DNA of 5,256 bases from Fusobacteriota bacterium. Lineage in GTDB: Bacteria > Fusobacteriota > Fusobacteriia > Bac17 > JAEWOZ01. Below are positions 1 through 5,016 of the stretch, in pieces. The notes under the pieces were generated by a model. It was not told the origin of the DNA, searched no databases, and saw nothing but the letters and a program-made list of their open reading frames with translations. How positions within the stretch are numbered: position 1 is the stretch's first letter; each line of letters begins with the position of its first letter. Made by a program: the position numbers and the translations under genes. Where the stretch lies: positions 1 to 5,256 of the forward strand of contig JAEWOZ010000132.1 of the NCBI GenBank assembly GCA_023399505.1. Direction: 5' to 3'.

Positions 1-308
1 CTATAAATCCACATACTAAATTTAAAGCAGAAGTTTATGTATTAAGAAAAGAAGAAGGCGGTAGACATACACCTTTCTTCGCTGGATACAAACCACAATT
101 CTATTTTAGAACAACAGACGTTACTGGAAGCATAATAAACTTCCTAACTAATGAAGGTAAAATAGCAGAGATGGTAATGCCAGGAGACAATGTAACAATA
201 GAAGCTGAATTAATTGCTCCTATTGCTATGGAAAAAGGTTCAAAGTTTGCTATAAGAGAGGGTGGAAAAACTGTAGGTTCAGGAATTGTTACTGAAATTC
301 AACAATAA
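1..308 (+). CDS. tuf: Elongation factor Tu, C-terminal part (5' end outside window)
   Basis: EF-Tu is the cytoplasmic GTPase that carries aminoacyl-tRNA to the ribosomal A site. Only the last 101 codons are present (first whole codon at 3, TAA at 306-308), covering domain III, which contacts tRNA and packs on the GTPase domain. The fragment shows the family signature [20 protein letters not shown], then [30 protein letters not shown] and a terminal [10 protein letters not shown]. The alanine in FAIREGG, an elfamycin-resistance site in E. coli (A375), is unchanged. The segment between DVTG and EMVMPGDN is about five residues longer than in E. coli. Being next to rpsJ implies that the str cluster (rpsL-rpsG-fusA-tuf) probably lies just upstream, which cannot be seen here. 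Identification is secure; left-partial. Confidence 0.98.
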   Translation, partial: INPHTKFKAEVYVLRKEEGGRHTPFFAGYKPQFYFRTTDVTGSIINFLTNEGKIAEMVMPGDNVTIEAELIAPIAMEKGSKFAIREGGKTVGSGIVTEIQQ

Positions 309-386
309 ACAGTTTTAATAGAGAGAAGCTCCTTATTATTGGAAAGGGGCTTCTCTTGAATAATTTAAGCTCAGAGAGGAAATATA
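309..386 (+). other. tuf-rpsJ intergenic region, largest gap in the window
   Basis: These 78 nt hold the stem-loop at 321-357, a short AT-rich spacer and the rpsJ SD (AGAGGA at 375-380, 6 nt from ATG). I find no convincing promoter: TTGAAT at 356-361 is 21 nt from a TATAAT at 383-388 that overlaps the rpsJ start codon, which is too far and badly placed. The gap is much shorter than the E. coli S10 leader of roughly 170 nt that mediates L4 autoregulation, and the fold is not recognisably the same. rpsJ transcription therefore probably depends at least partly on read-through from tuf. Confidence 0.6.
321..357 (+). promoter_or_regulatory. Stem-loop between tuf and rpsJ (attenuator, weak terminator or processing site)
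   Basis: An inverted repeat of 14 base pairs: 321-334 pairs with 344-357 around a 9-nt loop (335-343). Two pairs are G-U wobbles (321/357 and 330/348). The stem contains GAAGCTCC against GGGGCTTC and is by far the strongest hairpin I see in the window. It starts 12 nt after the tuf stop codon. No run of T follows (next bases are GAATAATTTAAG), so it does not look like a classic intrinsic terminator. It could give partial termination, protect the 3' end of tuf mRNA, serve as a processing site, or regulate rpsJ. The structure is seen in the sequence; the role is inferred. Confidence 0.6.
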
Positions 387-707
387 ATGAAACAAGAGAA
401 AAAGTCTAAGATAAGAATATATTTAAAAGGTTATGATCATAGATTACTTGATAAATCCGCAAAAAAAATAACGGAGATAGTAACTAAAGCAGGTTCAAAA
501 ATATCAGGTCCTATACCTTTGCCAACAACAGTAAAAAGGTATACTGTTATCAAATCTCCTCACGTTAACAAAACTGCTAGAGAACAGTTTGAAATGAGAG
601 TTCATAAAAGAATGTTAGAAGTAGTAGATTCTAATCCACAAGCTTTAAATGCACTTTCTTCTTTTAGCTTACCCTCAGGCGTAGGAATAGAAATAAAGCA
701 GAAATAA
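387..707 (+). CDS. rpsJ: 30S ribosomal protein S10 (NusE)
   Basis: S10 sits in the 30S head and also, as NusE, takes part in transcription antitermination and transcription-translation coupling with NusB and NusG. The protein has 106 residues, near the family norm of 100-105. Diagnostic motifs are KIRIYLKGYDHRLLDKSA (8-25), GPIPLPT (41-47) and YTVIKSPHVNKTAREQFEMR (52-71), which includes the extended loop that threads into the head, followed by HKRMLEVV and the C-terminal LPSGVGIEIKQ. The ATG at 387 has an AGAGGA SD six bases upstream. It is the first gene of the S10 operon, and rplC starts 11 nt after its TAA. An A8 run at 461-468 lies inside the gene but the frame is intact. The start and identity are secure. 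Confidence 0.98.
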   Translation: MKQEKKSKIRIYLKGYDHRLLDKSAKKITEIVTKAGSKISGPIPLPTTVKRYTVIKSPHVNKTAREQFEMRVHKRMLEVVDSNPQALNALSSFSLPSGVGIEIKQK

Positions 708-718
708 AGAGGTAAAAA

Positions 719-1339
719 ATGTTAGGAATTTTAGGAAAAAAAATTGGGATGACTCACGTTTATAAAGAAGGTAAATTTGTCCCTGTAACTCTAATTTCTT
801 CAGGACCATGTAAAATAGTTTATACTAGGAGTAACGAAAAAAATGGTTATTCTTCAGTAGCATTAGGTTACGAAGATCAAAAAGAGCATAGAATTAGCAA
901 AGCACTAAAAGGTGTATTTAAACAAGCAGGAATTGCTCCTCTTAAAAAAATTAAAGAATTTAGAGTTGAAGATTCTTCAAACTTTAAACTAGGGGATGAA
1001 ATAAACATTGAAATGTTTAAAGATGTTAAGTATGTCGATGTAAGTGGTGATTCTAAAGGTAAAGGATTCCAAGGCGGTATGAAAAGACATGGCTACATGG
1101 GAGGTCCTGCATCTCATGGTGCTTCTCTATTCCATAGAGCAACTGGTTCTAGAGGTAGTAGAATAGGTAAAGTCCAAAAAGGAAAAACTGGGCCTGGAAG
1201 AATGGGACACGATAAAGTAACTAAACAAAGATTAGAAATTGTAGAAATAGATTTAGCTAATAATTTATTAATAGTTAAAGGATCTATTCCAGGAGCTAAT
1301 AATAGTTATATAGTTGTAAAACCTTCTATTAAAGGTTAA
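719..1339 (+). CDS. rplC: 50S ribosomal protein L3
   Basis: L3 binds 23S rRNA early in 50S assembly, and its central extension reaches close to the peptidyl-transferase centre. The protein has 206 residues, normal for bacteria. It opens with MLGILGKKIGMTHVY, continues with VPVTLI, and has the central signature GKGFQGGMKRHGYMGGPASH (114-133), then HRATGSRGSRIGKV (139-152) and KGKTGPGRMG (154-163). The C-terminal part (LLIVKGSIPGANNSYIVVKP) is typical. The extension loop after HRATG is two residues shorter than the E. coli loop and has no glutamine at the site that PrmB methylates there (Q150). SD AAAGAGGT (706-713) overlaps the rpsJ stop and lies 5-6 nt from ATG. rplD follows after 15 nt. Identity is certain. 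Confidence 0.98.
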   Translation: MLGILGKKIGMTHVYKEGKFVPVTLISSGPCKIVYTRSNEKNGYSSVALGYEDQKEHRISKALKGVFKQAGIAPLKKIKEFRVEDSSNFKLGDEINIEMFKDVKYVDVSGDSKGKGFQGGMKRHGYMGGPASHGASLFHRATGSRGSRIGKVQKGKTGPGRMGHDKVTKQRLEIVEIDLANNLLIVKGSIPGANNSYIVVKPSIKG

Positions 1340-1354
1340 TATTTGGAGTAGATT

Positions 1355-1984
1355 ATGATGAATATATATAACATAAAAGGTGAAAAATTAGGAGAACTTA
1401 CTCCTAAAGATATTATAGTAAATGAAGAGCCTAATAAGGGAGTAGTTCATGAAGTGCTTGTAGCTGAGCTTGCCTCTTTTAGACAAGGTAGTGCTTCCAC
1501 TAAAACAAGAGCAATGGTAAGAGGTGGCGGTAGAAAACCTTGGAGACAAAAAGGAACAGGTAGAGCCCGTCAAGGTTCTATAAGAGCTCCTCAATGGGTC
1601 GGTGGTGGATCTGTATTTGGACCTAAAACAGAAAAAGATCATACCAAAAAAGTAAATAAAAAAGTTAGAAAACTAGCTTTGAGATCTGTATTAGCAGATA
1701 AAATAAGAAATAATCAAATAATGATTTTAGATGATTACAATATAGAAACTCCTTCTACTAAAGCTGTAAAAGCATTTTTAGATAAATTAAATTTAAATAA
1801 AAATTTATTTGTTCTTGATAATACATTTAATGGTAATAACGAAAATCTTTACCTTTCTGCTAGAAATTTAAGAGATAATATAGTAATACAAGCTAAAGAA
1901 GCTGGTGTCTATTGGCTACTAAAATATAATAATATTATAGTAACAAAAGAAGCGTTAAAATACTTTGAGGAGGCTTTAGTATAA
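1355..1984 (+). CDS. rplD: 50S ribosomal protein L4
   Basis: L4 is an early-assembly 23S rRNA binder whose long loop lines the exit tunnel beside L22. In E. coli it also represses its own operon. The protein has 209 residues, usual for the family. The tunnel loop is clear at about 43-90: RQGSASTKTRAMVRGGGRKP, then WRQKGTGRARQGSIRAPQW and GGGSVFGP. The KPWRQKGTGRAR core, where macrolide-resistance changes arise in other bacteria, is unaltered. The C-terminal VYWLLKYNNIIVTKEAL matches the family. Two ATG codons stand in tandem (1355 and 1358). GGAG at 1345-1348 is 6 nt from the first and 9 nt from the second, so the first is chosen with modest certainty. Its TAA overlaps the rplW ATG by one base (TAATG). 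Confidence 0.97.
   Translation: MMNIYNIKGEKLGELTPKDIIVNEEPNKGVVHEVLVAELASFRQGSASTKTRAMVRGGGRKPWRQKGTGRARQGSIRAPQWVGGGSVFGPKTEKDHTKKVNKKVRKLALRSVLADKIRNNQIMILDDYNIETPSTKAVKAFLDKLNLNKNLFVLDNTFNGNNENLYLSARNLRDNIVIQAKEAGVYWLLKYNNIIVTKEALKYFEEALV
1967..1973 (+). promoter_or_regulatory. Strong Shine-Dalgarno for rplW inside rplD
   Basis: GAGGAGG at 1967-1973 lies within the last codons of rplD, 10 nt before the rplW ATG at 1984. With the TAATG stop/start overlap it points to translational coupling of L4 and L23, and it supports the short L23 start over any start further upstream. Confidence 0.8.
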
Positions 1985-2256
1985 TGGAAAATATTATAAA
2001 AAGAGCTCTTTTTACAGAAAAAGGAGAAGTACTAAAAGCTGCAAATAGATATATGTTTGAAGTAGATAAAAAAGCTAATAAAATTCAAATAAGAAAAGCT
2101 GTGGAATCTATTTTTAATGTAAAAGTGGAAAATGTAAGAACTTCCATCATTAAACCTACTACCAAAATGAAGTATGGTAAACCATACAAAACTTCATATA
2201 TGAAGAAAGCAATTGTGAAATTAGCACCTGGTAGTCAAATAAACTTTAATATTTAA
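1984..2256 (+). CDS. rplW: 50S ribosomal protein L23
   Basis: L23 sits at the mouth of the exit tunnel and is the docking site for trigger factor and the signal recognition particle. The protein has 90 residues, slightly shorter than the E. coli protein (100), mainly at the N-terminus. Family features are IIKRALFTEKGE (4-15), YMFEVDKKANKIQIRKAVES (23-42), FNVKVENVRT and a C-terminal KKAIVKLAPGSQI. Glu12 in FTEKGE aligns with E. coli Glu18, the trigger-factor contact, so chaperone docking should be preserved. The start overlaps the rplD stop by one base and has an excellent SD inside rplD. The 17-nt gap to rplB is the longest one within the operon. Identity is secure. Confidence 0.97.
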   Translation: MENIIKRALFTEKGEVLKAANRYMFEVDKKANKIQIRKAVESIFNVKVENVRTSIIKPTTKMKYGKPYKTSYMKKAIVKLAPGSQINFNI

Positions 2257-2273
2257 GAAAAAGGTGAAATAAA

Positions 2274-3107
2274 ATGGCTATAAAAAAGCTAAAGCCAAAT
2301 ACAAGTGGTACTAGACACATGTCTGTTCTTGTTAGAGAAGACATAGATAAAGTAAGACCTCTTAAATCTTTAACAGCTCCTCTCAAGAGTGCATACGGAA
2401 GAGATATGTACGGACATAGAACAGCTGTTAATAGACAGAAAGGTCATAAAAGACTTTACAGAATTATAGATTTCAAAAGAAATAAATTAGAAGTCCCTGG
2501 TACAGTTGTAAGTATTGAATATGATCCAAATAGAACTGCGAATATAGCACTTGTTAGTTATATTGATGGTGAGAAAAGATATATTATTGCTCCTAATCAA
2601 TTAAAAAAAGGTGAAAAAATAAGCTCAAGTGCTAGTGCTGAAATTAAACCTGGCAATTCTTTAAAGTTGAAAGATATTCCTATTGGTACTTTGATTTATA
2701 ATATAGAAATGCAACCTAATAAAGGTGGACAATTAGTAAGATCGGCAGGTACATCAGCAAGACTTATTTCTAAGGAAGGTAAATACTGTTATATAGAATT
2801 ACCTTCTAAAGAGTTAAGATTAATTCTTTCAGAGTGTAGAGCTACAATTGGAACTGTAAGTAATGCAGATCATGAATTAGAAGTTATAGGTAAAGCAGGA
2901 CGTAATAGACATAAAGGTAGAAGGCCTCATGTAAGAGGAGCTGCCATGAATCCAGTTGACCATCCACATGGTGGTGGTGAAGGTAAAGCTCCAAGAGGTA
3001 GACATCCAGTAAGTGCTTGGGGTAAACCTGCTTTAGGTAAAAAGACTAGAGACAAAAAGAAAGCATCAACTAAATTTATCATCAGAAGAAAAAATGATCA
3101 TAAATAA
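2274..3107 (+). CDS. rplB: 50S ribosomal protein L2
   Basis: L2 is a large primary 23S rRNA binder needed for subunit association and for peptidyl-transferase centre assembly. The protein has 277 residues (E. coli 273). An OB-like N-terminal domain carries [10 protein letters not shown] (62-71), [13 protein letters not shown] and [10 protein letters not shown]. The middle has [12 protein letters not shown] and [10 protein letters not shown]. The C-terminal part has [17 protein letters not shown] and the invariant [14 protein letters not shown]. His230, counting Met, corresponds to E. coli His229 near the catalytic centre. The stretch 42-60 departs from the usual GRNNxGRITxRHxGGGHKR pattern although its length is unchanged. 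SD AAGGTGA (2261-2267) is 6 nt from ATG. Translation ends with tandem in-frame stops TAA TGA (3105-3110). Confidence 0.98.
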   Translation: MAIKKLKPNTSGTRHMSVLVREDIDKVRPLKSLTAPLKSAYGRDMYGHRTAVNRQKGHKRLYRIIDFKRNKLEVPGTVVSIEYDPNRTANIALVSYIDGEKRYIIAPNQLKKGEKISSSASAEIKPGNSLKLKDIPIGTLIYNIEMQPNKGGQLVRSAGTSARLISKEGKYCYIELPSKELRLILSECRATIGTVSNADHELEVIGKAGRNRHKGRRPHVRGAAMNPVDHPHGGGEGKAPRGRHPVSAWGKPALGKKTRDKKKASTKFIIRRKNDHK

Positions 3108-3122
3108 TGAGAGGAGAGTAAA

Positions 3123-3398
3123 ATGGCACGTTCTTTAAAAAAGAAACCATTTGTAAGTGAATCGCTTTTTAAAAAAGTTCAAAAATTAAATGAAGCGAAT
3201 AAAAAAGAGGTTATAAAAACTTGGTCTAGAGATTCTACAATATATCCTGAATTTGTTGGACATACTTTTTCTGTTCACAATGGAAAGAAACATATTCCTG
3301 TTTATGTAAACGAAAGTATGGTAGGGCACAAATTAGGTGAATTTGCTTTAACTAGGACTTTCCACTCACATGCTGGAGCAAAGAAGGAGCAAAAATAA
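3123..3398 (+). CDS. rpsS: 30S ribosomal protein S19
   Basis: S19 lies in the 30S head with S13, next to the A-site tRNA and the inter-subunit bridges. The protein has 91 residues, the usual size. It has the standard N-terminal [11 protein letters not shown], the core [20 protein letters not shown] (34-53) with GKKHIPVYV, and the signature [15 protein letters not shown] (66-80) before a basic tail, [11 protein letters not shown]. The usual proline in GEFAPTR is leucine here, a small change. An SD-like GAGGAGAG at 3111-3118 precedes the ATG. The TAA overlaps the rplV start by one base (TAATG). Identity is secure. Confidence 0.98.
   Translation: MARSLKKKPFVSESLFKKVQKLNEANKKEVIKTWSRDSTIYPEFVGHTFSVHNGKKHIPVYVNESMVGHKLGEFALTRTFHSHAGAKKEQK
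3382..3389 (+). promoter_or_regulatory. Shine-Dalgarno for rplV inside rpsS
   Basis: AGAAGGAG at 3382-3389 falls within the basic C-terminal codons of rpsS, 8 nt before the rplV ATG at 3398. Together with the one-base TAATG overlap it fixes the rplV start and suggests coupled translation of S19 and L22. Confidence 0.75.
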
Positions 3399-3736
3399 TG
3401 GAAATAAAAGCTGAAGCTAGAAATATAAGATTAACCTCAAGAAAAGCTAGACAAGTAATAGATCTTATAAGAAATAAAACAGTACAAGAATCTTTATACA
3501 TTCTAAAAAATGTAAATAAAAAAGCTTCTCCTATTATAGAAAAAGTGTTAAATTCTGCAGTATCAAATGCAGAGAATAATTTTAAATTAAATAGACAAAA
3601 TCTATTTGTTTCTAAAGCTTATATAAATGCAGGTTCTATAATAAAAAGATTAAATCCAAGAGCACGTGGAAGAGCAGATACGATTCATAAGAAATTGAGT
3701 CATGTAACTATTTTTTTAAGTGAAAGGAAAGGTTAA
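3398..3736 (+). CDS. rplV: 50S ribosomal protein L22
   Basis: L22 contacts all 23S rRNA domains, and its long beta-hairpin lines the exit tunnel opposite L4. The protein has 112 residues (E. coli 110). Typical elements are the N-terminal ARNIRLTSRKARQVIDLIRN (7-26), then ILKNVNKKASPIIEKVLNSA (35-54) and NAENN. The hairpin region INAGSIIKRLNPRARGRADT (76-95) is followed by KKLSHVTIFLSE. The hairpin tip shows no deletion of the kind linked to macrolide resistance in other bacteria. rpsC follows after only 5 nt, with its SD (AAGGAAAGG, 3724-3732) in the last L22 codons. Confidence 0.98.
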   Translation: MEIKAEARNIRLTSRKARQVIDLIRNKTVQESLYILKNVNKKASPIIEKVLNSAVSNAENNFKLNRQNLFVSKAYINAGSIIKRLNPRARGRADTIHKKLSHVTIFLSERKG

Positions 3737-3741
3737 TTATT

Positions 3742-4377
3742 ATGGGACAAAAAGTCGATCCTAGAGGTTTTAGATTAGGGATAACTAGAAAACACGATTC
3801 TAAATGGTATGCAGATAAAAAATCTTTTGCTGACCTTCTTCATGAAGATATTATACTAAGAGAATATATTGAAGAAAAATATAAAAGTGCAGAAATTTCT
3901 CGTGTATTTATAGAAAGACCTTCAAATGGTGAAGTTGATATCTTTATTCACTGTTATAGAGTTGGAGCTATAATTGGGAGAAAAGGTGAAGAATTAGAAT
4001 CTTTGAAAAAACAACTTGAAAAGAAAGTTAAAGATAAAAAAATAAATATTAGGGTTCAAGAATTAAGTGATAGTAAGTTAGATGCTAAAGTTTTAGGTGA
4101 AATGATAGCAACCTCTATTGAGAAAAGAACTCCTTATAAAAAAGCAGTAAACCAAGCTTTAAATAGAGCTAAAAAAATTGGCTTAAAAGGTGTGAAAGTT
4201 TCAATTTCAGGTAGATTAAATGGAGCAGAAATTGCTAGAACAGAAGTATTTTCTTTTGGTAAAGTTCCTCTTCATACTTTACGTTATAAAATAGATTACG
4301 CAGTAGTAAGAGCACAAACAATTTCAGGAGTTATAGGACTTAAAATATGGCTTTCTGAAGGCGAGTTACTAGGTTAG
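3742..4377 (+). CDS. rpsC: 30S ribosomal protein S3
   Basis: S3 forms part of the mRNA entry channel in the 30S head and contributes to the ribosome's helicase activity. The protein has 211 residues, at the short end of the usual 210-235. The N-terminal [20 protein letters not shown] (1-20) is standard. The KH domain has the IIGRKG loop (77-82). The C-terminal domain has [28 protein letters not shown] and [14 protein letters not shown]. Positions matching E. coli R131, R132 and K135 (FRRAMK) read YKKAVN here, and the KH lead-in has a valine where proline is usual (YRVGAIIG). It is the only complete gene ending in TAG, and that stop supplies part of the SD for rplP. Identity is secure. Confidence 0.98.
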   Translation: MGQKVDPRGFRLGITRKHDSKWYADKKSFADLLHEDIILREYIEEKYKSAEISRVFIERPSNGEVDIFIHCYRVGAIIGRKGEELESLKKQLEKKVKDKKINIRVQELSDSKLDAKVLGEMIATSIEKRTPYKKAVNQALNRAKKIGLKGVKVSISGRLNGAEIARTEVFSFGKVPLHTLRYKIDYAVVRAQTISGVIGLKIWLSEGELLG

Positions 4378-4380
4378 GAG
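4374..4380 (+). promoter_or_regulatory. rplP Shine-Dalgarno overlapping the rpsC stop
   Basis: TTAGGAG at 4374-4380 contains the rpsC stop TAG (4375-4377), and its GGAG ends 7 nt before the rplP ATG at 4388. Sharing bases between stop and SD may explain why rpsC uses TAG while all other complete genes here use TAA. Confidence 0.7.
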
Positions 4381-4387
4381 TCATAAA

Positions 4388-4831
4388 ATGTTAATGCCAA
4401 AAAGAACTAAGTATAGAAAACAAATGAGAAATTCTTCTGTACTTAAAAGAAACGCTACAAAAGGTCATACTATTGAATTTGGAGAATTTGGATTACAAGC
4501 TTTAGAAGGAAAATGGATTACTAATAGACAAATTGAATCTGTAAGATTAACTTTAGCAAGACAATTTAAAAAAGCTGGTAAAGTATTTATAAGAATCTTC
4601 CCTGATAAACCTTTTACTAAAAAACCTTTAGAAGTAAGAATGGGTAGTGGTAAAGGTAATGTTGAAGGTTGGGTTGCAGTAGTGAAAAGAAATAGAGTAA
4701 TGTTTGAAGTAGCTGGAGTTCCAGAAGAGCAAGCAAGAGAAGCATTGAGAAAGGCATCTCATAAGTTACCTATAAGAACAAAAATAGTTAAAAAAGAAGT
4801 TAGAGGTAATGATGAAAACAGTAAATTATAA
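4388..4831 (+). CDS. rplP: 50S ribosomal protein L16
   Basis: L16 is a late-assembling 50S protein that helps form the A-site tRNA binding region and organises 23S rRNA near the peptidyl-transferase centre. The canonical start [15 protein letters not shown] fixes the ATG at 4388. Further motifs are [20 protein letters not shown] (28-47), [29 protein letters not shown] and [15 protein letters not shown] (81-95). Arg84 matches E. coli Arg81, which is hydroxylated there. The region [20 protein letters not shown] is standard. The protein has 147 residues, about ten more than the usual 136-138. The extra tail (RGNDENSKL) is encoded where rplP overlaps the SD and start of rpmC. Identity is secure; the tail is unusual. 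Confidence 0.98.
   Translation: MLMPKRTKYRKQMRNSSVLKRNATKGHTIEFGEFGLQALEGKWITNRQIESVRLTLARQFKKAGKVFIRIFPDKPFTKKPLEVRMGSGKGNVEGWVAVVKRNRVMFEVAGVPEEQAREALRKASHKLPIRTKIVKKEVRGNDENSKL
4803..4806 (+). promoter_or_regulatory. rpmC Shine-Dalgarno inside rplP, start-deciding
   Basis: GAGG at 4803-4806 (within TTAGAGG) lies 2 nt before the ATG at 4809 and 5 nt before the ATG at 4812. The second spacing is more usable, so 4812 is the favoured rpmC start. The whole site is read as codons of the L16 C-terminal tail. Confidence 0.6.
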
Positions 4832-5006
4832 AGAATTATCAATTGAAGAATTATCAAAAAAATCAACTGAATTAAAGAAAGAACTTTTTAATTTAAAATT
4901 CCAAAATAATTTAGGTCAATTAACTAATACTTCTTTAATAAGTAAAGTAAAAAAAGATATAGCTAGAATAAATACTTTTCTTACTTTAAAAGAAAAGAAT
5001 CAATAA
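4812..5006 (+). CDS. rpmC: 50S ribosomal protein L29
   Basis: L29 is a small helical hairpin protein beside L23 at the tunnel exit. From the ATG at 4812 it has 64 residues, normal for the family. It shows the expected pattern: an N-terminal helix [20 protein letters not shown] (6-25), the [19 protein letters not shown] turn (26-44) and a second helix, [16 protein letters not shown]. An ATG immediately upstream (4809) would add one methionine but sits only 2 nt from the SD. The first 20 nt overlap the end of rplP in another frame, implying coupled translation. The TAA at 5004-5006 merges into the SD of the next gene. Identity is secure; the exact start is uncertain by one codon. Confidence 0.95.
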   Translation: MKTVNYKELSIEELSKKSTELKKELFNLKFQNNLGQLTNTSLISKVKKDIARINTFLTLKEKNQ

Positions 5007-5011
5007 GGAGG
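5005..5011 (+). promoter_or_regulatory. Strong Shine-Dalgarno for rpsQ
   Basis: AAGGAGG at 5005-5011 is a near-perfect SD that begins inside the rpmC stop codon and lies 5 nt before TTG at 5017-5019. It is the best evidence that rpsQ starts at this non-ATG codon. Confidence 0.8.
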
Positions 5012-5016
5012 ATAAC

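Noticed and set aside
309..386. E. coli-like S10 leader for L4 autoregulation
   Set aside because: The gap is less than half the length of the E. coli leader and shows one simple hairpin plus a possible SD pairing, with no recognisable L4-binding hairpin set. L4 control here is unproven.
356..388. Possible sigma70-type promoter TTGAAT ... TATAAT upstream of rpsJ
   Set aside because: The spacer is 21 nt and the TATAAT overlaps the rpsJ start codon, so transcripts would lack the start and SD. AT-rich DNA gives such matches by chance.
461..468. A8 run in rpsJ (others at 736-743 in rplC and 5034-5041 in rpsQ) as programmed frameshift or pseudogene signal
   Set aside because: All three lie in lysine-rich conserved segments with intact frames on both sides and no downstream alternative product. 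Such runs are common in AT-rich genomes.
1388..1642. 84-codon open frame on the minus strand inside rplD
   Set aside because: It is antisense to the conserved L4 tunnel loop, resembles no known protein, is rich in Ser/Thr/Phe as expected from reversed codons, and has no evident regulatory signals of its own.
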